DNA of 6,363 bases from Thermodesulfovibrionales bacterium (GTDB lineage: Bacteria; Nitrospirota; Thermodesulfovibrionia; Thermodesulfovibrionales; SM23-35), in the NCBI GenBank assembly GCA_022865525.1, contig JALHSV010000276.1, positions 1-6,363 on the forward strand. Reading direction: 5' to 3'. Positions 1-4,409 of the stretch are shown here, in pieces. Numbering within the stretch: the first letter of the stretch is position 1; every line of letters starts with the position of its first letter. A model generated the notes under the pieces. The model saw only the letters and a list, made by a program, of their open reading frames with translations. It did not search any database and was not told the origin of the DNA. Both the position numbers and the translations under genes were made by a program.

Positions 1-303
1 GGACTTGACGGCATTAATCCGGAAGATATAGTCATTGCCTATGAGCCGGTCTGGGCTATTGGGACAGGAAAGACAGCTACTCCTGCGCAGGCGCAGGAGG
101 CACATGCACATATCAGAGAAAAACTGAGAAGTTTCTATGGAAATAAAGCTGATGAGTTGTGTATACTATACGGCGGCAGTGTAACACCGGAGAATGTGGA
201 TTCTCTTATGGAATGTATTGATATAGATGGTGCTCTTGTCGGCGGTGCAAGCCTCAAGGCTGACAGCTTTACCAGAATCGTGAAATTCAGGAAGGAATCA
301 TGA
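1..303 (+). CDS. tpiA: Triosephosphate isomerase, C-terminal 100 residues (5' end outside the window)
   Basis: The enzyme interconverts dihydroxyacetone phosphate and glyceraldehyde 3-phosphate in glycolysis and gluconeogenesis, in the cytosol. The fragment is open from base 1 and ends with TGA at 301-303. It carries the diagnostic active-site segment AYEPVWAIGTGKTA, with the catalytic glutamate at fragment residue 15 and the mobile phosphate-gripping loop 6 just after it. It also has YGGSV (residues 57-61) and GALVGGASL (77-85), which form the phosphate-binding end of the TIM barrel. About 150 N-terminal residues are missing because the window starts inside the gene; nothing looks broken. 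The stop overlaps the secG start by ATGA, so the two genes are probably translationally coupled in one operon. The tpiA-secG order is common in bacteria. Identification is very secure. Confidence 0.97.
   Translation, partial: GLDGINPEDIVIAYEPVWAIGTGKTATPAQAQEAHAHIREKLRSFYGNKADELCILYGGSVTPENVDSLMECIDIDGALVGGASLKADSFTRIVKFRKES
289..296 (+). promoter_or_regulatory. Ribosome binding site of secG
   Basis: The purine run AGGAAGGA lies inside the last tpiA codons, just before the ATG at 300. Its first AGGA core is 7 nt from the start codon. It supports ATG 300 as the secG start and explains how secG can be translated although it overlaps tpiA. Confidence 0.6.
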
Positions 304-674
304 TCATATTTTTGACGGTTATTCATATTGTCGTTTGCCTGTTTCTTATTGCTGTAGTTTTGCTCCAGAGCGGCAAAGGTGCTGAAATGGGTGCTGCTTT
401 CGGGGGGTCAAGCCAGACCCTTTTCGGGAGCCGCGGTGCTTCTTCTTTTCTCAGTAAGATGACAACGGTTGCTGCAGTTGTTTTTATGGTCACATCCTTG
501 ACGCTTGCTGTTGTAACAACGAGGGGAGGTTCTGTTATCCAAAAAACCCCTGCATCACAGCAGCAGCAATCGGTACCACCGGCAAGCGGGCCTATCCAAA
601 CACCTCAGCAACAGGTTCCTCAAACACAACCCCAGGAAGCCCCTCAAGCACCGCAGCAGAATCCATCCAAATAA
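300..674 (+). CDS. secG: Preprotein translocase subunit SecG
   Basis: SecG is the small accessory subunit of the SecYEG channel in the inner membrane and stimulates SecA-driven protein export. The 124-residue product has the family layout: a first membrane helix at about residues 2-22, the conserved cytoplasmic loop LLQSGKGAEMGAAFGGSS followed by QTLFGSRGASSFLSKMT, and a second membrane helix at about 55-75. Residues about 78-124 form a low-complexity tail rich in Gln and Pro, partly encoded by CAG triplets near 560-570. Such tails occur in Gram-negative SecG proteins and vary greatly. The start ATG at 300 overlaps the tpiA stop and has a purine-rich ribosome binding site. The downstream neighbour is convergent, so secG is the last gene of its operon. 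Identification is secure; a role for the tail is unknown. Confidence 0.96.
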   Translation: MIIFLTVIHIVVCLFLIAVVLLQSGKGAEMGAAFGGSSQTLFGSRGASSFLSKMTTVAAVVFMVTSLTLAVVTTRGGSVIQKTPASQQQQSVPPASGPIQTPQQQVPQTQPQEAPQAPQQNPSK

Positions 675-732
675 TTCGGCTCCAGTTGTGCTTCCCTGAA
701 ACCGATGTGGTCCCTGACGACTGAAGAGGAAA
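675..732. other. Short convergent gap between secG and the YmdB-family gene
   Basis: Only 58 nt separate the stop codons of two converging operons. I see no GC-rich hairpin followed by a T tract on either strand, so no intrinsic terminator can be called. The gap holds a direct repeat of TCCCTGA (693-699 and near 711) and one copy of a ten-base word, CTTCCCTGAA (691-700), that recurs in the 6S gene and in the rny leader. Confidence 0.5.
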
Positions 733-1515
733 TTATGGATATGTCAATTGAAGTCTCTGAATTGCGGTTGATTTCCCGGTCTCCTCATCAGTTTCGATGA
801 CAACAGCGGAAAATATCCCTTCTCCCTTGGCTGTTTCGAATCGCATGGGCATATTCGTGAGAAATCTCTGGATGATTTGTTCCTTTTCTATGCCAATCAC
901 CGAGTCTGACGGTCCTGTCATGCCAACATCGGTGATATACGCTGTTCCGCCGGGCAATATCTTTTCATCAGCAGTCTGAACATGTGTATGGGTCCCTATG
1001 ACAGCGCTAACCTTGCCATCCATGTAATGGCCAAAGGCAATTTTTTCAGAGGTTGCCTCTGCATGAAAATCGATAATGATTATCTTGGTTTGGGCGCTCA
1101 GCCGTTCAATCATCTCTTTGCCCACCCTGAAAGGGCAATCAATGTTCGACATGAATACCCGTCCGGACAGATTTACTACCGCTACCTTTATACTGTGGCG
1201 AATCGTGTGGAACAGACTTCCAAACCCTGGAACTCCGGGAGGATAGTTCAACGGTCTGAGTACCCTGTCTTCTTTTGAGATTTGAGGGATAAATTCTTTC
1301 TTGTCCCAAACGTGGTTGCCCGTGGTGATGACATGGACTCCGTAGCCGAAAATCTCGGAGGCAATCTTGTCTGTTATGCCAAAACCACCTGCTGCATTCT
1401 CCCCATTTGCAATGACAAGATCAATCTTATATTTGCTTGAAACAGAGGGGAGGGAGGTTTTTGTCGCGTTTCTCCCGATTTTTCCGACAATATCACCGAT
1501 AAACAGGGTTTTCAT
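733..1515 (-). CDS. ymdB: YmdB-family metallophosphoesterase (TIGR00282 type)
   Basis: This family is a dinuclear-metal phosphoesterase; the Bacillus subtilis member hydrolyses 2',3'-cyclic nucleotides and affects biofilm and motility decisions. The 260-residue protein has the full metal site in order: GD with D8, NGENAAGG with E39 and N40, GNHVWD with N67 and H68, DFHAEATSEK with H151, and GTHTHVQTAD with H176 and H178. Length and residue positions match the family closely, and there is no signal peptide, so it should be cytosolic. It lies 15 nt downstream of rny on the same strand, a linkage conserved in many bacteria, suggesting co-transcription. No good Shine-Dalgarno sequence precedes ATG 1515, so translation may be coupled to rny. 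The family is certain; the cellular substrate in this organism is an inference from B. subtilis. Confidence 0.95.
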   Translation of the reverse strand: MKTLFIGDIVGKIGRNATKTSLPSVSSKYKIDLVIANGENAAGGFGITDKIASEIFGYGVHVITTGNHVWDKKEFIPQISKEDRVLRPLNYPPGVPGFGSLFHTIRHSIKVAVVNLSGRVFMSNIDCPFRVGKEMIERLSAQTKIIIIDFHAEATSEKIAFGHYMDGKVSAVIGTHTHVQTADEKILPGGTAYITDVGMTGPSDSVIGIEKEQIIQRFLTNMPMRFETAKGEGIFSAVVIETDEETGKSTAIQRLQLTYP

Positions 1516-1530
1516 ACAGCGCGAGCTGAA

Positions 1531-3093
1531 CTATTTGGCATATTCAACATATCTCGACTCCCTTATGACGGTAACCTTTATCTGTCCGGGGTATGTCATC
1601 TCCGCTTCAATCTTTCTTGCAATCTCCCTTGATATCATTGAAGAGGTTTCATCATTCACATCTTCGGGTTTTACGATGATCCGTATTTCCCTCCCCGCCT
1701 GAATTGCATAGCATTTCTCGACGCCCCTATAGGAAAGAGCCATCTGTTCGAGTTTCTCGAGACGTTTTAAATAATTTTCTATGCTTTCTTTTCTGACTCC
1801 CGGACGTGCTGCTGACAGGGCATCAGATGCGGCTACGAGAGCTGCTTCAACGGTCATAGGGTCACCTTCTCCGTGATGAACGAGAACGGCATTTATGACT
1901 TTTTGACTCTCCCCGTATTTTTTTGCAATGTTCGCTCCAATTTCCTGGTGAGAGCCCTCTATTTCATGGTCAACTGCCTTCCCAATGTCGTGCAGGATAC
2001 CAGCCCTTTTTGCAAGCTTGGGATCAATCCGCAATTCGCCGGCCATCATTCCTGCAAGGTATGCGACCTCCCGTGAGTGCTGGAGGACGTTCTGGCCATA
2101 TGATGTCCTGTATTTCAGTCTTCCGATGAGCCGGATGAGTTCCGGATGGATGCCGGGGAGGCCAAAATCAAACACAGCCTTTTCCCCTTCCTCCCTGATA
2201 TGAGCTTCAATCTCTTTTTTAACCTTTTCAACGATCTCTTCTATCCTTGTTGGGTGAATTCTCCCGTCTGTTATCAGACGTTCAAGAGATAATCGGGCGA
2301 TTTCGCGCCGGACAGGGTCGAATGCAGAGAGCGTTACTGTTTCAGGGGTGTCATCCACAATAAGGTCAACTCCGGTTGCAGCCTCAAGTGCTCTGATATT
2401 TCTGCCCTCCCTTCCGATTATCCTCCCCTTCATTTCGTCATTCGGGAGGGTTACAGAGGATACCGTTGAATCAGTGACATAGTCGCTTGCATACCTCTGT
2501 ATAGAAAGACCGATAACTTCTTTTGCTTTTTTCTCGGCATTCTCTCTTGCTTCATCCTCTATTCTCTTTGCAAGTCTTGCAGATTCAAAACGTGACTCTT
2601 CTTCTACCTGCTGTAACAGTTCCTGCCGTGCTTCTTCTGAACTCAATCCTGATATTCTCTCGAGCGTATCTTTCTGATCTTTCAGCAATTTGTTGAATGC
2701 ATTATCCTTATCCTGCAAAGAACGCTCTTTTGCCGTAAAGTCTCTCTCCCGCTTGCTCAGTTCCTGCTCCTTTTTATCGATTTGCTCGAGTTTTCTCTCG
2801 TGAGTTTCCTCTTTCTGTCTCAGCCTTTTGTCCAGATGGTTCAGTTCTGAACGTCTCTCCCGCAATTCCTTTTCAGCTTCTGCTTTGGCCTGATAGACAA
2901 CATCTTTTGCCTCGACAACTGCCTCTTTCCTGATGCTTTCTGCTTTATTCTGTACATCTTCAAGAATCTTTACTCTTTCGCTTTCAAAAACGATTTTCTG
3001 GTTTTTCAGTTTTGCCTTCGAGACGAGAGTAACGATGAATCCTACGAAAAGACCTGCGAGTACAGCGATGAGCACATAAACAATCTGATTCAT
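1531..3093 (-). CDS. rny: Ribonuclease Y
   Basis: RNase Y is a membrane-anchored endoribonuclease that starts mRNA decay and processing. Starting at ATG 3093 gives 520 residues, the same length as the B. subtilis enzyme. Order of parts: membrane helix at about residues 4-24; a long charged coiled coil, about 30-200, rich in Glu, Lys, Arg and Gln; a KH RNA-binding domain with GRIIGREGRN at 223-232 (the GREG loop at 227-230); and an HD domain with H339, the LHDIGK motif with H368 and D369, H382, HH at 406-407 and D424. H368/D369 coincide with the catalytic pair numbered in B. subtilis. An in-frame start at 3153 exists but would place 20 extra residues before the membrane anchor. ATG 3093 has a purine-rich ribosome binding site ten bases upstream. 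The ymdB-type gene follows in the same probable operon. Confidence 0.97.
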   Translation of the reverse strand: MNQIVYVLIAVLAGLFVGFIVTLVSKAKLKNQKIVFESERVKILEDVQNKAESIRKEAVVEAKDVVYQAKAEAEKELRERRSELNHLDKRLRQKEETHERKLEQIDKKEQELSKRERDFTAKERSLQDKDNAFNKLLKDQKDTLERISGLSSEEARQELLQQVEEESRFESARLAKRIEDEARENAEKKAKEVIGLSIQRYASDYVTDSTVSSVTLPNDEMKGRIIGREGRNIRALEAATGVDLIVDDTPETVTLSAFDPVRREIARLSLERLITDGRIHPTRIEEIVEKVKKEIEAHIREEGEKAVFDFGLPGIHPELIRLIGRLKYRTSYGQNVLQHSREVAYLAGMMAGELRIDPKLAKRAGILHDIGKAVDHEIEGSHQEIGANIAKKYGESQKVINAVLVHHGEGDPMTVEAALVAASDALSAARPGVRKESIENYLKRLEKLEQMALSYRGVEKCYAIQAGREIRIIVKPEDVNDETSSMISREIARKIEAEMTYPGQIKVTVIRESRYVEYAK

Positions 3094-3103
3094 GTATAGT
3101 AAA

Positions 3104-3113
3104 CCCCCTTCCT
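3104..3113 (-). promoter_or_regulatory. Ribosome binding site of rny
   Basis: On the minus strand the purine run AGGAAGGGGG ends 10 nt before ATG 3093. It decides the start of rny in favour of 3093 over the longer reading from 3153. The run abuts, and its first bases overlap, the 3' arm of a leader hairpin, so access to it could depend on RNA folding. Confidence 0.55.
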
Positions 3114-3135
3114 CAATCTTCCCTGAAAGTTGAGG
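3111..3135 (-). promoter_or_regulatory. Hairpin in the rny leader next to the ribosome binding site
   Basis: The minus-strand RNA can fold CCUCAACUUUC / GAAGAUUGAGG around a 3-nt loop: an eleven-position stem with one C-A mismatch and one G-U pair. There is no following U tract, so it is not an intrinsic terminator. Its 3' arm merges into the rny ribosome binding site. The alternative pairing of CCCU (3136-3133) with AGGG (3123-3120) would exclude the main stem. The structure is visible in the sequence; a control role for rny is inferred. Confidence 0.45.
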
Positions 3136-3334
3136 GATCGATAATTGAAGCACAAGGCTTCGTTTGTTGTTTTCCGAATTGTTACGGAGGCTGGATTATG
3201 TGTTTACAAAAGGGTCTTTGGAGGTAATAAAGGTTTTGTTCTGAAAATTAGTTTCCATTTACTCTGTATGAAACACCATTTATGTAAAATCCTCCAAAAA
3301 GGAATATACATCATAAACCCGCCTATAAAAACAA

Positions 3335-3515
3335 ACCCACCCTGCCGTGTAAGAAGAAATTAGATCCGCCTATAGTATAGGTGGGTGCCCTGAAAGAGAC
3401 ATTAGGCTTCCCTGAACCTATCGGACAGGGCATGCACACCGACTCTTTACGCAGACTCCCAAAAGATCTAACTTGCCGGATCAACATGTTCCCCTTATCA
3501 CAAACAGGGTAGGCA
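3335..3515 (-). ncRNA. ssrS: 6S RNA
   Basis: 6S RNA binds the housekeeping RNA polymerase holoenzyme by mimicking an open promoter and releases it through pRNA synthesis. On the minus strand the outer closing stem pairs CCUACCCUG (3513-3505) with CAGGGUGGG (3344-3336), and can extend with GUG/CAC. A second stem pairs AAGUUAGAUC (near 3474-3465) with GAUCUAAUUU (3366-3357). The apical arm has the family signature GGUGUGCAUGCCCUGUCCGA (3440-3421) followed by CAGGGAAGCCUAAUG, closely matching the E. coli arm (GGUGAGCAUGCUC...GAGAAGCCUUAA). AAAGAG/CUCUUU pairs below that arm. The region between is the expected central bubble, and its 3' side can form a small hairpin CCUAU-ACU-AUAGG. Length is about 181 nt, typical of the family. 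Ends are estimated to within about 5 nt. The gene lies between a terminator and rny. Confidence 0.93.
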
Positions 3516-3521
3516 ATTATA
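3516..3521 (-). promoter_or_regulatory. -10 element of the 6S RNA promoter
   Basis: A perfect TATAAT on the minus strand sits directly before the 5' arm of the 6S closing stem, inside an AT-rich stretch (TTTTTATATAATT). No good -35 hexamer is seen at 16-19 nt upstream. The alternative overlapping hexamer TATATA would move the start by two bases. Confidence 0.55.
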
Positions 3522-3569
3522 TAAAAATACCTCCTTAAGAGTTATCGTACTGAATTCTTATGATTAAGA

Positions 3570-3597
3570 TAAAATAAAACCATGCTTCATAGCAAGG
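3570..3597 (-). terminator. Intrinsic terminator of the regulator gene
   Basis: The minus strand reads CCTTGCT ATGA AGCATGG, a seven-position stem with one T-T mismatch and a 4-nt loop, followed by TTTTATTTTA. It begins about 39 nt after the regulator stop codon and lies some 50 nt before the 6S promoter. It should separate the regulator transcript from 6S RNA and rny. The stem is short, so efficiency is uncertain. Confidence 0.55.
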
Positions 3598-3635
3598 GGA
3601 ATTTTCAGAGGGTTTTTAACAAGAACAGAGAAATT

Positions 3636-4277
3636 TTAAAGAGGAATGTTTTTGGGTATTGTATACGTGCAAGAAGTATCACCGTCAATGATGCATTCTT
3701 GCCGGCTGACTTCTTTTCCCAGCAGTTCTTTGAACATCTGCAGATCGTGCCGGCAGGCTTCCTTGTATTCGGAGGATAATCGGAAAATCGGACAATGAAA
3801 TATTTTTAAACTATAATGGTTATTGGTGTCCTGGAGTTCTGCCAGATAGCCTTTCGTATCGAGGAGGTTCGTAATGGTGGATAGTTTGTCGCGAAGTGTT
3901 TTCTTCTCTGGTAAAGATTCTTTTAAATCCTTTAATAATCTGTTCTTGCGCCATTTGAACAGTTCATCTATCTTCTGTTTTCCTTCATTGTTCTCAATGT
4001 CTCTGAATGTGTCTATAATAAACTCGTCATAAACAGTAGGGAAGAGGTTTTGTGCCTTTTCCGTGAGCCGGTACAGAAAAGCAGGTCTTCCAATACCCTG
4101 CCTTTTCGTAACATAAGTTATGTAGCCTTTTCTTTCCAAGGACAACAGATGCTGTCTAATTCCCATGGAGGTTATATGCAATTCCCTGCTGAGGACTTCA
4201 ATTGACAGCGACCCGTTCTTTTTCAGAAGGAAAATGATTTTTTCTCTTGTAGGATTTTCATTGATGTAAGTGAACAT
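3636..4277 (-). CDS. SufR-like winged-helix transcriptional regulator (COG2345 type) with C-terminal cysteines
   Basis: This looks like a DNA-binding regulator of the ArsR/DeoR-like family that includes SufR, the iron-sulfur-sensing repressor. With ATG 4277 it has 213 residues. An N-terminal winged helix (about 8-75) has the recognition segment ITSMGIRQHLLSLERKGYI and a wing with RQGIGRPAFLYRLTEKA. A helical linker follows. The C-terminal domain has four cysteines, C162, C175, C195 and C203, in the context HCPIFRLSSEYKEAC and GDTSCTYTI, which may hold a metal or Fe-S cluster. The C-x12-C spacing is as in SufR; the later spacing (x19, x7) differs from the SufR pattern I recall. The frame stays open to 4385, with ATGs at 4382 and 4292; none has a Shine-Dalgarno sequence. 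I chose 4277 because it starts just ahead of the conserved TREKI helix. No suf or isc genes are in the window, so the sensed signal and target are unknown. Confidence 0.82.
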   Translation of the reverse strand: MFTYINENPTREKIIFLLKKNGSLSIEVLSRELHITSMGIRQHLLSLERKGYITYVTKRQGIGRPAFLYRLTEKAQNLFPTVYDEFIIDTFRDIENNEGKQKIDELFKWRKNRLLKDLKESLPEKKTLRDKLSTITNLLDTKGYLAELQDTNNHYSLKIFHCPIFRLSSEYKEACRHDLQMFKELLGKEVSRQECIIDGDTSCTYTIPKNIPL

Positions 4278-4339
4278 GTTACAAAATACCATAAATTCAG
4301 ATATTTGTAAATAAAATTTATAAAAAATGATATGTAACA
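4277..4339. promoter_or_regulatory. Nested inverted repeats in the divergent region, candidate operator
   Basis: TGTTACA (4277-4283) and TGTAACA (4333-4339) are perfect 7-bp inverted arms. Inside them lies an imperfect palindrome, TTTGTAAAT-AAA-ATTTATAAA (4304-4324, 8 of 9 positions matching). The stretch is very AT-rich. The left outer arm touches the chosen start codon of the regulator. The position between two divergent genes, one encoding a DNA-binding protein, suggests autoregulation. The repeats are visible; binding is inferred. Confidence 0.4.
4284..4313 (-). promoter_or_regulatory. Possible promoter of the regulator gene
   Basis: On the minus strand TTTACA is followed after 17 nt by TATTTT, a reasonable sigma-70 pair. 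The predicted start of transcription would fall at or next to ATG 4277, implying a leaderless or almost leaderless message, which agrees with the absence of a ribosome binding site. AT-rich DNA yields such matches easily, so confidence is low. Confidence 0.3.
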
Positions 4340-4375
4340 CTTTACCATGATATGAGGATAGAATTTTAGCCACTG

Positions 4376-4404
4376 TTGCCATCAAAAAAGCAATTTGATA
4401 GACT
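4376..4404 (+). promoter_or_regulatory. Possible promoter of the GH3 gene
   Basis: TTGCCA (4376-4381) is followed after 17 nt by TAGACT (4399-4404). Transcription would begin close to ATG 4410, again giving little or no leader, consistent with the lack of a Shine-Dalgarno sequence there. The -10 match is only moderate. Confidence 0.27.
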
Positions 4405-4409
4405 TCTCT

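Larger units (their letters stand above)
3094..3334 (-). other. Long rny leader / spacer between 6S RNA and rny
   Basis: These 241 nt carry no long gene. On the minus strand they contain an 8-bp inverted repeat, UUUGGAGG (3298-3291) and CCUCCAAA (3224-3217). The first arm includes a GGAGG that stands 11 nt before ATG 3279. That ATG opens a six-codon frame (stop at 3261-3259), immediately followed by a second ATG at 3258 with a 20-codon frame beginning METNF and ending PFVNT (stop at 3198-3196). These frames are too short to call as genes. The hairpin just before rny lies at the 3' end of this stretch. I found no convincing promoter for rny here, so rny may be read from the 6S promoter or from a weak site. 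Confidence 0.4.

Noticed and set aside
797..2203. Plus-strand frames opposite the ymdB-type gene and rny
   Set aside because: They are antisense shadows of two strongly conserved genes and their translations show no known domain.
3094..3153. Longer rny start at 3153 adding 20 residues before the membrane anchor
   Set aside because: ATG 3093 has a strong purine-rich ribosome binding site, gives the standard 520 residues and places the membrane helix at the N-terminus as in known RNase Y. The extra stretch covers the leader hairpin.
3147..3162. GAAGC-ACAAG-GCTTC hairpin followed by GTTTGTTGTTTT on the plus strand
   Set aside because: The stem is only 5 bp and no plus-strand gene ends nearby, so it is not a credible terminator.
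3145..3363. Plus-strand 72-codon frame between rny and the regulator
   Set aside because: It runs antisense across the rny leader and into the 3' end of the 6S gene; the product has no recognisable features and there is no ribosome binding site.
3481..3536. AAGGAGG at 3536-3530 (-) followed by a TTG-started 11-codon frame
   Set aside because: The frame lies inside the 5' part of the 6S RNA, whose structure explains the sequence. The purine run falls in the 6S promoter region and would not be transcribed from it.
4278..4385. N-terminal extension of the regulator to 4382/4385 or 4292
   Set aside because: The added residues are encoded by the AT-rich intergenic region with the inverted repeats, resemble no family sequence, and have no ribosome binding site. 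ATG 4292 cannot be fully excluded.
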